From Lepas anatifera (Eukaryota; Arthropoda; Thecostraca; Lepadidae), in contig JAOTON010002073.1 of assembly GCA_034440635.1 (NCBI GenBank), positions 1,006,501-1,070,500 on the forward strand: 64,000 nt of DNA. The letters are read 5' to 3'. The notes below the pieces were generated by a model. That model did no database searches. It was not told where the DNA came from and was given only the letters and a program-made list of their open reading frames with translations. Of the stretch, positions 10,355 through 22,694 are shown one piece after another; the first letter of the stretch is position 1; every line of letters starts with the position of its first letter. A program made the translations under genes and the position numbers.

Positions 10355-12734
10355 GTGACTCAGGCCCCATTTTTTGGAAGTGAGGAGAGCTGTATCTCCT
10401 TACAGTGGGTTTCCACGTCCTTGATAGTGTACGAATTGGTTCCCCGAGCATCACGATAACAATGTTATGCATATTCTAGATGCAAGGCCGCATTATGATT
10501 ACGTGTAAAGTATACTTTCTGCTAAGATTGTAGGAGAGCTTATTGATCAGTGAATTGATGGAAGGATGGAAGGATGAATGGGTGTATCGATGTAACTTTT
10601 TTCAAAACTGGAAAATAGGTATATCCGCTTTGTTTCAAACACGACATACTGTGTGCCGATGGCCTCACCGTTCATATTACCTGCAGTGTTTGCTTCCCGC
10701 CATGAAAACGTGTCCGAGGGACCGTCCATAAACCACATAACGCCGCGTGGAGTGGACGGGAGTCAGTCACAGCGTCATCACCCGTTACCCAGGGACATTA
10801 CAAACTTACATGCGGGATTTGGAGATGGCACAAAATCCACAGACACGCGTTAAATAATTTATGGACGGTCCTATAATGTACAATAACTGATTGAGAAATT
10901 CGACAAATAAACGCAAAGGATACAATGTTTTTTTCAAGTACTCATTTTCAACAACCTTGTTTCTGTCTCCTCCCGGATGTGACAAATAGAAAGAAGAAGA
11001 TATAACAATTTTTTGTGGACACCGGGACATTAGTTCAGTAAGTTCAGTAAGTCTATGGATGCAGAAGTGTAGTCGCCGCCACGCGGTATGAAGAAACGGA
11101 GCTCAACACCTCTGTTTATTGCCCGGCGGCAGGTCGAGGTCGACAGAGGTTGATGAGGTTGAGGTTGAGGGTGAACCGACGAAAACAAATTCTGTTAGAA
11201 ACCTGATAAGTTCAATCCAGTCCACAGAAAACGTGCTGCAAAACCAAGTGTTTCCCTGAGTTACTACACTGATAACAGTCCAAGCCAAAAATATGTCGGT
11301 AACGACCGTAAAAAATATCGGAGAACGATCATGACATGAACTGTGTTTGATAACAGCCGATAGAAAAATGTCGAGATAAACGACCAATATTACTAATTAA
11401 CAGGTATCTGGCAACCTGCCAACTCACACTTCAATTACGGTTAACCAAACAAGTTTAAACAAAACTATCGGCTATCACATGAAACTACCAGCGGAAAAAC
11501 CATACAATTGTCGAACAATAAATAAGTAGAATTTATCCGTGAATAAACTGCAGGCTTCTTTATACCAAGGCCACTATTCAATGATACGATTTCACACGTT
11601 GATGCCTAATGAGGTTTCATACCTACTCGATGCCTCCCATTCACATCCGCGGCGACTCAGGACAGGTTAACAGCTGCACGGCCAAGATGGCTACCTCAGC
11701 GCCGAACTGCGCTCACTCCACGGCGCATCGCTGCGCACCCCACCTCATCTCGGGCACCTACTGAAGTCCAGAATTACATCACCACCTTGCCTTCTTTAAT
11801 ACATTAATAGACCGTTATTCAAGATGCAAACGTATTAAGGCCAATTTCAGCAACAAACAGACGCGAATAGAGTCGATCCGATCCCGAAAACTGACAGAGA
11901 CTTACCTAGCGAGAGACGCACGTCTGCTCCGCACGAGATCAGGCTACCGAAAGAACCGCTGCTCAAAACAATGCTCCGAAAACGGCACTATTTTCATGCT
12001 CCTACGCAAATACAACGCAACGCACTCACTTTACGAACTTCGGCAGCCTACACCTCTAGTAAAGATAAATCCTATGGAAAACTATTCAAGACCCGAAATC
12101 ACCGGCTGTCCACAAATATTTACATCGTAGTTTGAAACTACTTTCTTCCGCATGGATATACAACAAACCTTCACTGATCACGTGACTTCACTGATCCGCA
12201 CCCGCACCGACGGACTGCCAGATAAGCTGAACGCACCAAAAAAGTCCTATACCAGATTGGCTCACTAGAGAAATTGCGGTTAAATTCAAGAAGTCTCCAA
12301 AAATACAGCGCTAACCTCCATGAAAACTCTAACGACCACCGCCGTACAACAGCTGATAGCAAAGCCACGGGGGAGGGCACCACTGGAGTCGGCCAACCAA
12401 ACCCCTCCACCGAGCCGCCCCAGACCACGGACCCAGCCCGGAATGAGCGGCAGTGGGTGCCCCCACCCCCTGCACGATCCTGCAGACAACGCCTGAATCG
12501 GCGCCTACAAGAAGATTAGGAAATAACAACCCTCAACGATGGGTAGCATTTTTGAGTTAATGATTTTCCCAAATATTGAATTCGATGCCTCCGAATTTTT
12601 AGATGGAAATATTTGAAATATTTATGTACTTTCTTCCACGCAGCAAAGCATGAATAATATGGTATTAGGTAATGCATGGTATGAGGCTCCGTTACTGCCG
12701 TTCACTAGAGTGAGCTCATTCGACACTGTTCGCA
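10355..12734. other. no gene confirmed; possible promoter-like patches
   Basis: Mostly anonymous. Two patches may be functional. At 11640-11770 a GC-rich segment contains a strong Kozak/YY1-like CCAAGATGG followed by a 25-codon frame. At 11899-11910 the - strand reads CGCTAG|GTAAGT, a consensus splice donor. A Pro- and Arg-rich 81-codon + strand frame at 12274-12519 has no recognisable domain. None is strong enough to call a gene. Confidence 0.25.
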
Positions 12735-12928
12735 ACTTAGGGGATGAGGTGGCTAATTGGATGGCAACCTTGTCTTCTAAGCCACCGGTCCCGGGTTTAA
12801 GTCCTGGCGGAGCTTCTGAATAAGTCGATCTGGTCCCCAAAAACCCTTCCAACAGGGTGAGAGTTGGCGACGCCGTATGACCCCGGCAGTTGGTGCGTCA
12901 TTAAATCCCAACAACTATTATTATTAAC
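12735..12928 (+). mobile_element. tRNA-derived SINE, best copy
   Basis: A-box TGGCTAATTGG (12750-12760) and B-box GGTTTAAGTCC (12794-12804) are spaced as in tRNA genes. They are followed by a SINE body (AACCCTTCCAACAGGGTGAG, GTTGGCGACGCC, CAGTTGGTGCGTC) and a 3' tail of ATT repeats. The same body occurs at 14200 and 56085, and in diverged form at 7780. Mobilisation by a LINE is inferred. Confidence 0.75.
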
Positions 12929-13054
12929 TTTTCGCAAATTGCAAAATCAATTTTCAAGAAGTTTATTCATCAGAAATTAACAAAATTAATCTTGATGAAT
13001 CACATTTAACCATACACCTATAAAATCATACACTCCCAAGACGATTAGTCAGAG

Positions 13055-13956
13055 TTAGCACGCGCATTGATGTAGTTCTGAGCCACCTTCGCTTTGACGA
13101 GGGAAAGGCAAGTACCCTCCCGCCTAAGATCTCGCGAACCACGCTAGATTACGAAAAACGGTCAACGGTGTTAGACAGCCCATCGAAAGTTCTATCGAAA
13201 ACGTTTTTAGATTATTCTTCCGGTCACATTTAAGGTCACAGAGGTAAAGGCATGTCATCCACCATACGGATAACATAGAAATGAAGGTTTTCAGTCGCTA
13301 CACCTGCACTATTATACATAGAGCAAACAAATATAGACCGCTGTAATCCTTGCAGCAAACCGAACCGAAATATTCACAATATGAGCCCGCTAGGTCAAAT
13401 CTAGGATTTGACCTGATCTGGAGTCAGGTTTTCCGTAAAAATGCGTATAATTATCAAGGATTTGACCTGACCTGAGGTCAGGTCAAGGTCAAATTATATA
13501 AAATGCAGACCATTAGAACCGCAAAGCCAAGGCAAGCCTAATGCAGCCAACAGAAACGCTTTATCACTATCCGTTACTGAGTTATTCAGTAAAAACAAAT
13601 TTTCCCATGTATTTCCAATGGAGAGGTCATGCCTCGTACCTGACCTTAGGTCATCGATATAAGAAATACCAGAAACTATTTTAGAGAACTCGGTGGGTTT
13701 ATTATGTGATATGAGTTTCAATCGGATAAGTTCACCCTGCTCCGACTTATGCTATCTTAAGCTTTTAATGTCAGGTCCCTTGACGTGAACTGGTGACCTG
13801 ACCTTAGATGACCCAACCTTAAAATTTTCACAGAAGTTGTAAAAATGATGAGGGAAAAGGTATGCCAAGTATAGCGGCGCTACGCGCCGCCGTTTTTCTG
13901 CTGTCTACGAAAAATCCGAGGGGGCGGGTACCCGCCCCCGTCAATGCGCGTGTTAA
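13055..13956 (+). mobile_element. TTAA element, family B, copy 2
   Basis: The left end is TTAGCACGCGCATTGATG (TTAA mutated to TTAG) and the right end CCCGTCAATGCGCGTGTTAA. It aligns with copy 1 throughout, including the GCGGCGCTACGCGCCGCCG hairpin before the right end. A partial internal duplication around 13400-13470 repeats the CAAGGATTTGACCTGA segment, making this copy about 60 bp longer. Half-sites are abundant; no coding capacity. Confidence 0.8.
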
Positions 13957-14199
13957 GCGGGACATGGTGTAGTTAAAGCATATCAGACAGGTTTCAGGTG
14001 TGACAGTGAGGAGTGTTTTGCCTATTTATGTATTATTGTGGTAAAAGCATACGTGAAATGTATTGTGATATCCCTGCAACAAACTGTTTTCTGTTAAGGT
14101 GATAAATTATTACTTGGCCTGTCTCATTGAGTCCTTGATGTTGAACATTGACAGAGATTATATCTTCGGTCACAGGCATTCGTCAGAATCATCAAACTG

Positions 14200-14285
14200 G
14201 CTCTAGAGAAACCCTTGCAACAGGGAATGAGTTGGCGACGCCACATGAACCAGACAGTTGGTGCATCGATTAGCCCCACTAATGA
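14200..14285 (+). mobile_element. SINE 3' fragment
   Basis: AGAAACCCTTGCAACAGGGA followed by GAGTTGGCGACGCC and CAGACAGTTGGTGC matches the 3' body of the SINE at 12735. The tRNA-like 5' half is missing, as expected for a 5'-truncated insertion. Confidence 0.5.
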
Positions 14286-15025
14286 TCGAGTGGTTTTTGC
14301 ACTACGTTTCCTATGTTATTTTAACAGCAACAGCCACACATCATAGTAGGTACGTACGAAAAATAAGAAAATAATTTATTCATTTGGAATACAGTGCGGC
14401 AGAATCTATAATCTTAAGAACAAGGAATAACAGAAAAATTACAAAACATTTGACACTAACGCGTTTAAGTAACAGTAACGCAACCCTCCACCTCCAAATG
14501 GGGTTTTGGTCCCTTGAAGACACTTTAATGGCTAGGACAATAATTGGCCACCAGCAATTTTTCCTAAAAATGTTCTAAACTGGTGTACTGAATGCGCTCT
14601 TGAGCGCACTCGATTCGGCAGCTAATCAATTGCTTTGCAACTGCTCCAGATAGGTCGAGCAATGACAACTCAACTGCGTAAAGGCCTGAAATCCATGGAG
14701 CAAGTGCATGGTACCCAGTTGGATTTCAATTCTGGGTAAAACGCGGGATCTCTAGGTGGGACCAAAAATATCGATTGTCAATCCGGCACATAACAATGGC
14801 CCTGCAAGGCGGCACACTCCAGTATGTCGTATTGACCCGTGTTGTTATGCAGCGTCATGGGAACGCGCAGGTCAACGGGTACAACGGGGGAGGGAGGGGC
14901 GTCACAGGCTATTACACGCCGGTAAGATGGATCCCCATAGACAACAGTCAGGGTTGACAGGTGCATTACGCGCTGTGGGTTATATTCAGGGGTGCTAAAG
15001 CTATGTTTTCGTTAAGGAGATGTGC
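14286..15025. other. nothing recognised
   Basis: No exon or RNA gene seen. Short overlapping frames on both strands at 14756-14998 are mutual shadows without recognisable content. Confidence 0.35.
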
Positions 15026-15181
15026 ATATAAGGAGGGTTAGGAGCTTCAAGCTCTCCCCCGCCCCCACCACAAACATATGAGTACCTATGGTAATCACAT
15101 AGTAAGAGACAATTCGAGGTAAATGTGTGGTATGGTTGCACCCCCTAGCCTCCCCCAAAGGAAAGTCTGGATCCGCCGCTG
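15026..15181 (-). mobile_element. hAT-type MITE fragment
   Basis: The right end GTCTGGATCCGCCGCTGG resembles the CCTGGATCCGCCACTG terminus at 10339-10354, and the body has the same CAAGCTCTCCCCCGCCCC style. The left terminus is not recognisable. Confidence 0.4.
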
Positions 15182-15642
15182 GTTAGGGATGCAAAGGTCA
15201 GGACCTTGATGCTATTCTGGTCCTGAGAGTTCGGAGGTTCAGCTTCAGACTGTAGACCAGTTCGTGTTCCACAGATGAGGGAGAGGCGGCGTCCTTGTGT
15301 CAATTTAAGGGCAACGTCTCTTGGCTCTCAAGTTCTCAAATCCTCCGGAACAATCATTGAGACTTGGCAGTCGCTCAATTCGGTGCACATTTTAGCCTCT
15401 CTAGGTTGAACATACAAATGGAATTAGGTAAGAACTCGTCATTGATCCTTGTCTAGCACTTAGTGATAACCTACGAAAACTGCATGTCTGTTTCACACCA
15501 AAAATATTGTCACTGTCTCTTTTGCTCTACCTGCCGCAGCGCCTGTTACAGGCCTGCTCATCCGAGTCACCGTGGCTGCCAGCAAGTATGGTGGAGAGGG
15601 AGGGGGCGTCCGGGAGCGTCGAATGAATCATCCACTACTCAC

Positions 15643-15770
15643 CATTGGCGGATCCAGGGGAAATGGAGGGCACGTGGCCCCCGAATCCAGGACCGGCACC
15701 CCTGAAAGGGTCTCGGAGCCGCCTGAAACGCTGCTTCCCCCTGGATGCGAGGGTCCGCGCACCGCCAATG
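15643..15770. mobile_element. hAT-type MITE, diverged
   Basis: The ends CATTGGCGGATCCAGGGG and CGCACCGCCAATG are partial inverted repeats around a C/G-rich 128-bp body. No target duplication is evident. The termini place it with the other GGCGGATCC MITEs. Confidence 0.4.
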
Positions 15771-16727
15771 ATATATGATGGCCCCTCCCATCTAGATATG
15801 TTGTGACATCCAAAAGTGCTGTCCCTCTTCTCAGAATGTCATCTCGTCCCGGACGCTCCCCTCACCACGTCCAGTCGAAAATCCTGGATCCGACTATGGT
15901 ACTACTGGTTCAAACTGTTCTACAGACATTGTCGGATTGGGGCTCATTGTTAGCTTCGCTTATGGTATCCAGCAAGGGAACGAACTTTTGAAAATGAATG
16001 GGGTGCCCAAATTTCTACAAATGTTAATATCCGCCAAAATAAAATGTCATAGCACAGTATAGTGTTTATTTTTGTTTTAGCATTCTCACAGGTCTCTTGA
16101 AGAACATAAGACCAATTTCAATTTCAAGTCCTTGAAGTGAAGAACACATAATTTAGCTGCAGCTGTTATTTTGGGGTGCCCGGCCACCTTCATAGGTATA
16201 TAAATTCACACCCCTGGTCTTTATAAGTTGTCAAGATTTTGACCAGTCTGAAGGAACTAAACAGAGCATGGCAAATATGAGGCCTGAACAGCTACATATA
16301 TCTACCCCACAGGCGTCTCCCAGGGATGTCAAAGTAGTAAAATGGCGCTACTGTTCACTTTGGTAAAACGTCTTGTTTTCTGCTGCCTTTCTCAACTGGA
16401 GGGTTCCGTGGCACCGTCAAAGTGTGTAGCTACTCTAGTGTTCCGTAAGGAATGGGCGGCTGGCATCGCGTCATTAAGCTGAGTATTTCCCTGGTGTTAA
16501 ATGTTACAAGTAGTAGTTTGGGACTCTTGAAATGTTAGCGCTTTGACACGGCGCACCCAGAACTTCATGGGCTTGGCTGTTGTCTGTCTCACCGATTATA
16601 GGTATATATAGCAGGGAGGCCATTTTATTCCTCCAATATTCATGATTTCTGGTCATTAGCCCCGCGGCGTTGACTGGAAAGACATGACCTAAAAATGCAT
16701 CTCCTCTATGTTCTGGACGTGCTAGTG
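15771..16727. other. nothing recognised except a repeat piece
   Basis: Anonymous DNA. At about 16640-16680 CCAATATTCATGATTTC and GCGTTGACTGGAAAG match the interior of the MITE at 28009, so this is a related fragment. Confidence 0.35.
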
Positions 16728-16851
16728 CCTATGGAGCCACCAGTTTTTGTTTCTGCATCTCCGGCATAAGAGCGCCTCTCTCTCTAGCTAGAGAGAGAGA
16801 GAGGCGCTCTTATGCCGGAGGTGCAGAAACAAAAACTGGTGGCTCCATAGG
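16728..16851. repeat. 124-bp long palindrome
   Basis: CCTATGGAGCCACCAG..GAGCGCC on the left is repeated in inverted orientation on the right with one base change (CATCTCC against CACCTCC) and four extra bases in the central GA run. The arms of about 60 bp meet at TCTAG|CTAGA with essentially no spacer. A CT run follows (16852-16870). It lies next to a fragment related to the 28009 MITE, so it may be a MITE end that became palindromic. Confidence 0.85.
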
Positions 16852-16969
16852 CTCTCTCTCTCTCTCTCTTTTCCCCGGAGGGCCCTTCTTTCTCCTGATT
16901 CCTACCTGGTTGGAGTCGCCACAAAAACATTCGGGCCCTACTGGGCAGGTAATTAGCAATGCTTTAACC

Positions 16970-17365
16970 CAGTGGCGGATCCAAGGGGAGCAAAAAAGGC
17001 ATTTGCCCCCAAACGGAAAAGCTCAGGGCAAAACTATGTGGTTGTCCCCCAAAGTGATCGACCTCCTTCTTTCCCCTTACTGCTTTTTAGTTTATAAGCA
17101 AGATTTGGTGCTTCAACTCACAACTCCAAACCGAACCAGTTAAGTTCAGTGTAAGTATTAGGACTTGGACTGGAAAAAGGATCTCGAGCCTATCTTTTTC
17201 ACCCCGTGACGTTTTTTCTTCTTTTTTTGCTTTTCGCCTAATACTAAAAATTATACCGGTAGGTGACATTGTAGCGCAGCTTTCACGGCGTGACGTTTTT
17301 TTTTTGCTTTTCGACTTTTGACTTTGGTTTGCCCCTCCCAAACCGACCGGCTAGATCTGCCACTG
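16970..17365. mobile_element. hAT MITE with perfect 8-bp duplication
   Basis: The ends are CAGTGGCGGATCC on the left and AGATCTGCCACTG on the right. The element is flanked by CTTTAACC at 16962-16969 and again at 17366-17373, a perfect 8-bp duplication that defines hAT-type insertion. The 396-bp interior is non-coding. Confidence 0.85.
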
Positions 17366-17373
17366 CTTTAACC

Positions 17374-18591
17374 GATGTCCTAATGTCCCTAACATACAAT
17401 AGCCGCCAGGTGGTCCAGGGCCCGAGCTGGAGGGGGAGGGAGGGGGACAGCTGAGCCAAGATTCAAGCGAACGGGGGAGAAGAGAACAACATCACTCCCT
17501 TCGGTTGAAAACACTTGTCAGGGGATGACTGTGGCGGATCCTGTATCAATTGGTTACAACCCCGGGGGAAAACGGCAATTGCTTCGCCTTACCCCCTCCC
17601 TCCCCATTTACCCCGATTTTCTTTTAAAAATGTTTTCACGAATTGGGCACCCTACCCCCTCTCCCCAACCGTCGGGCTGCATCCGACCCTGGAGGTGGGA
17701 CGCATGCGTGGATGTATATCTTTTTGGGGGGGTGCCCGGTGCATCTCCAATAAAAGGTTGGAATTATTGTTGGAATATCCTTAGGATTTGATTTCATTAG
17801 ATTTTATGGACTTCAATTCAGCTTCACCTAGTTCAAGAGGGATGTGTCAATGCTGAGACAAAGACAATATGAAGCTTTTATTTTGTACGTGGGGTTATTG
17901 ACATGTTTCAAATCCGGGCACTCTCAGTGGTTTTCGGTCATCCACGCCCCTGGTGGGGAGCCGAGATCACCGCGAATGGTAATACAACCACCACCCCTCC
18001 CCCACCCCTTATACTCAATCCCGGTATTATCGGACCCGGGAGAGAACGCTTCTGTTCAGATTTTTTCCACGCCCTTATATTCGAAATATGAGTGAGACAT
18101 TGGGGAATTACCTTGTTTTGCCTTTAGGGTGAGCATGACCTATCGCCTGGCCCTGGATACGAGTGAGTGCACTTAACAACCAGCGAAATAATTTGTTCAT
18201 CAGGAGAGCAATGTCAGAGCAGCGAATTCCAAATAACCTTGGCAAAAATCCGGAAATCGATCGGGCTGACCAAGCCCCCACCAAGAGCGAGACTCGGTCC
18301 GTGGTGTGACGTCGGACACGCACCCTCCAAGACTGTATCAAGAATGTAGAAACACTATTTAAAATACTTATAGTAAATAATAGTAAATACTAATAGTAGA
18401 AGTAGAAATGCTAATACTACTTTAAAAAATAAGTTAAAAAGAGGCCTGAAGAAAAGAAAACGATATTAAAAAATAGTGTTCTATTCCGACATTTTTAACA
18501 CAAACAATTTCCTTGCGTTCTGTCGCATTTGCAAGCGATCATTGCAAAATTTGAAATATTTTTCGTACACCGAGAGAGGGAAAATCGCGCC
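17374..18591. other. nothing recognised; one lone repeat end
   Basis: A single CTGTGGCGGATCCTG end occurs near 17530 without a partner. Otherwise there are C-rich patches and anonymous DNA with no supported gene. Confidence 0.35.
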
Positions 18592-18617
18592 ACGCCTGTG
18601 TGACGTCACTCAGGCGT
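18592..18617. repeat. CRE-centred palindrome, second copy
   Basis: ACGCCTG and CAGGCGT arms surround TGACGTCA (18601-18608). The layout, with ACGCC arms and GAAGGGATTGC beyond, resembles the palindrome at 1777, pointing to a small repeat family carrying a CRE. Confidence 0.4.
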
Positions 18618-18952
18618 GAAGGGATTGCTCTTGTGCGTACCTTTAAAGGGAATTTGGCACCTTGGTCGAATCCAGGAATTTAGTGTAATCAGGGGAAGTT
18701 TTTAGCGCAAAACCATGAAAACGTCCATGATTTCTCTAAAAATATACAATGAGCTAAATATTTTGATTTTTAAATGCTCCTCTAGGGTGAAAAATAAACC
18801 TCTGCTTGTAAATGATGTCATGATCTGGCAACTACCATCATATTCAATAGGCTTCAAGGGCTTCAATTGGCTGATTATTCACCGTGACGTCAGCACTGTC
18901 ATCTAACCAACAGCTGACAACTGTGGCCGCATGGCTGGGGAACATGAGGGAT

Positions 18953-19702
18953 ACATGGGGCATTCCAGGACAGATCGACCAAGGCTTGACACCACCATAT
19001 CTAGAAAAATCTGAAACTTTGTCTCCGGGGTAGTTTTGGGCCAGAAACAAGCCTGTGAGAATCTTAGCCCCTCCGATCAACGGTGACCGAGTTATAGCCC
19101 GAGGCATTTTCGGGAGGTCACCCTGTAGACTCATCTTTGATGCTTCATAACTCAAAAATGCATAGCCTGATTAACAAGTTTTGTATATCATTGAACTCGT
19201 CTTGAACTATACTTTATTTTGAAAAAGAAAATTTCAAAATTTGAAAATTTTGGACTTTTGATTTGTTTGATCTTTTCTTTTTGACCTAGCTTGACCTTTT
19301 CCCAGTTGAAATTGCCATTTTAGACACCTCAAAATTTTGATTAATAAAATATCTTTCGATAGGAAAATAATAAAAATGCGTTCTTGCTATAAGTTCCAAA
19401 TATTTAGACCTAAGGTAGGTATGTAGACGGTTTTTGACCACTGCAGTAGTACAGCCTTATGTTTAACGCCGCAAACATAGTGATTGTTTTTGTAATCGGT
19501 TGCTGGCAATCATATTGCTTTGTCTTTACGAAATTTTCATCGTGCAAGTGTCAGAATTTATGACAATTAACACGCGCCCACCCGAGGGGGTGGGCAACCG
19601 GCCTCCTCAGGTCTCTACAGGTAGCAAAAACACCTTAGCGCAGCGCCACCGTACGCCATCTATCTCTAACACAACATATTACAACTTCTGGAAAATTTTA
19701 GG
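18953..19702 (+). repeat. left arm of a 2.8-kb inverted repeat
   Basis: From CATGGGGCATTCCAGGAC rightwards to CAACTTCTGGAAAATTTTAGG, this 750-bp segment recurs in reverse orientation at 21033-21784 with scattered differences and small indels. It contains 614 bp of anonymous sequence followed by the first 136 bp of a TTAACACGCGCCCACC element end (from 19567). Confidence 0.85.
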
Positions 19703-21165
19703 CCTGGGTCATACCAGGTCAAACCGCTAAACCAGGTCAAGAGACCTAATCTTGAAAAACTTTGGGAAGTGCATAAATAATATCAATTTAGCCTATCGTG
19801 GTTTGATTCACATTACATAATAAGGTCGCCCAGCAAGATAATTTTTCGTAGCAGGATTTCTATGTCGATAACCGGGAGCAGGGTCAAGGTCATGGTCTTT
19901 CCATTAGAAATGCATGGGGCAATTGGTAAATTTTGATAACTTGGAAAATTGAGAATTGTCGAATTGCGATGGGGTTTTTTTTACATTGTCGTGTCTGGCT
20001 TGCCACTGCAGTTTAATTAATATTATTTTTACCATACAGACCTAAGCCCGGCTCTAGGTCAAAGCAGGTTAATTTTAGCATTTGACTAGGCAATATTATA
20101 AGATACATAATCCGTTTGGGCTCAAAAGAGTGTTCCAATGGTGCTGAACATTTCTTTCAACGGCTCTCCTCTGCCACCTATTATGCCACAAAATTTAGGT
20201 TTCCACTTTGTTCCTGTAAGACATACTGTGACCTCGAGCAACCTCAAAGATGACACGACCAAACGATTGTGTGTAACATATTCGGTAGTGATTAAAACTG
20301 GCTGTTTAGCGGCATCACTCCCAGTGCACAGAGTAATTATTCATCTGGGATTCTGGGATCCGTGTCAGTTATGAAATGATCACCTTGTAAAAATATCATG
20401 AGGCAATCTGTTCAAGTGACCAAGTCGAATGCGTTACAATTTCAGGACACTTTTCCACATATGAGCAGATTCAAATTATTTTTGGGAATGAAATTCTTTC
20501 AGGCACGTTTGTTTACATTGCATGAATCCTCTCAAACGTATGCTGTGCTGCACTGGATCACCTTGTATCGATACTATTTTTCAATCTCGGGGGACGATGG
20601 AATTGTGTGAGTTAGTGGTGCTCATATGATGAGTTATACTTTTCAATTACGGATAAACTCGCGAAATCTTTGTAAATTTTCGTTTAAGGCTGAAAGGTCA
20701 TTTATTAATAAGTTCATTTGCCTCTTCTCCCCCGAAACAATGGATCCCTTTCTACCAATTTTAATGGCTGCAATTTTTTTTTATCAATATTGCCCAAGTT
20801 GTTTCCAGTTCAGTTTTAGGAGTAGGTGTCTCACTAGAGTCATCACGGGACTTTTACGGAGACCCCGACCCCACCACCCAAACGAGCAACTCCCACGATG
20901 AAGTGTTAATCAATGAACCAAATTTGAAAGTCCCACAAGGCATAACGACGACCGTCTACCTCAGGTCACACCCTCCGGTCAGTTGCCAGCTGGCCTTCAG
21001 TATTTACGGTACCTACCACCTCCCAGTTGACCTAAATTATTTTTCCAGAAGTTGTAATATGTTGTGTTAGAGATAGATGGCGTGGGTGGCGCTGCGCTAA
21101 GGTGTTTTTTGCTACCTGTAGAGACCTGAGGAGGCCGGTTGCCCACCCCTCGGGGGGCGTATTAA
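19567..21165. mobile_element. TTAA element, family J (possible single element)
   Basis: TTAACACGCGCCCACCCGAG on the left and CCCCTCGGGGGGCGTATTAA on the right face each other 1.6 kb apart, with about 135 bp of matching inverted termini. The interior has several AGGTCA half-sites near 19700-19740 and no credible gene. It could be one element with long terminal repeats, or two elements brought face to face by the larger inversion, because the flanking DNA is inverted as well. Confidence 0.5.
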
Positions 21166-21784
21166 TTGTCATAAATTCTGACACTTGCACGATGAAAATT
21201 TCGTAAAGACAAAGCAATATGATTGCCAGCAACCGATTACAAAACAATCACTATGTTTGCGGCGTTAAACATAAGGCTGTACTACTGCAGTGGTCAAAAC
21301 CGTCTACATACCTACCTTAGGTGCTAAATATTTGGAACTTATAGCAAGAACGCATTTTTATTATTTTTCCTATCGAAAGATATTTTATTAATCAAAATTT
21401 TTGGGTGTCTAAAATGGCAATTTCAACTGGGAAAGGTCAAGCTAGGTCAAAAAGAAAAGGTCAAACAAATCAAAGTCCAAAATTTTCAAATTTTGAAATT
21501 TTCTTTTTCAAAATAAAGTATAGTTCAAGACGAGTTAATGATATACAAAACTTGTTAATCAGGCTATGCATTTTTGAGTTATGAAGCATCAAGATGAGTC
21601 TACAGGGTGACCTCCCGAAAATGCCTCGGGCTATTACTCGGTCACCGTTGATCGGAGGGGGCTAGATTCTCACCGGCGTGTTTCTGGCCCAAACTACCCC
21701 GGAGACAAAGTTTCAGATTTTTCTAGATATGGTGGTGTCAAATTCAAATATTTTTGGTCGTTTTGTCCTGGAATGCCCCACATT
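21033..21784 (-). repeat. right arm of a 2.8-kb inverted repeat
   Basis: This is the inverted partner of 18953-19702. Differences include a short unmatched stretch around 21742-21760 (CAAATATTTTTGG) and single-base changes. The arms are separated by about 1.33 kb. Confidence 0.85.
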
Positions 21785-22294
21785 TCAGGTAAGTTTTCAG
21801 CGCTTCTCCACGGACATTTTTAGTTTCAAGACAAATGATATATTGAGTACCGGGTTTTCCGGCATGCTTTACAACTTGGCTATCTCAGTTGAAATCACGT
21901 TATAACGGTGCCACATTTCCTTTAAATAAATGTTTTTTTGTGGCTGACCTGGTGGTGGGAAGAATACGGTAGCTGGAGGATCTTCGGCAGAGAATGCGCT
22001 ATGAGAAGGGAATTCTCCGCCAGTCTCGTACACCTGGGGAAACGATGCAGCAACGTTGATTTTCCATTTCGAGAAGAGTCAGAGGAATATAATGAATTTA
22101 TGAAAAGACAGTCGCATGTGCTGTGTTCCAAAGTCCAGGGTACTGGGTGGTTAACGACGCCCGGGCAAGTTGAATTTTGCACTCACTTCTGTGTTATTTC
22201 TACTCAATTTCCCACACACCTTTCAAGGTGGAAAATTTCAAGTACAATTCAATAATCCTGGGGTATGTGAACTCACCAAAAGTATAGCGGTAAG
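21785..22294. other. nothing recognised
   Basis: Overlapping frames of 86-105 codons on opposite strands (21922-22255) have no recognisable domains and are mutual shadows. Confidence 0.35.
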
Positions 22295-22486
22295 CAGGGG
22301 CGGCGCCACAGAATGTTTAAAGGGGGGCCGGACCCGGGCTGGTGCTGACCGGGGGAGGTGAATTTCGAGCGTATTCGGTACCTAACAGCATTAATAGCGG
22401 TGGACAGCAATTTTGGGGGACGTCCCCCTGTTTGGCCAGCAGGGGGGACGTGTCCCCCACCCCTCCCCCCGCTTTTGGCGCCCATG
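22295..22486. mobile_element. CAGGGGCG hAT MITE
   Basis: The ends CAGGGGCGGCGCC and GGCGCCCATG are flanked by GCGGTAAG (22287-22294) and GCAGTAAG (22487-22494), an 8-bp duplication with one mismatch. The interior of 192 bp is non-coding. Same family as 53879. Confidence 0.75.
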
Positions 22487-22694
22487 GCAGTAAGTAAATT
22501 TGTCAATAAATTTATTCCTAAACTTTAAACGTTCATGTTAATAAATGTTAAACAAGCGTATCTATTGGCTCCCACGGCACTGTTAACGCTTAAATTTTCT
22601 ACTCGCTTGCACTACTTTCCAGTATTAATGGTATCAGCAACCCAGCAAAAATCAGCAATCCAGCGCAAATCAGCAAACAAGCGCATAACCAATT

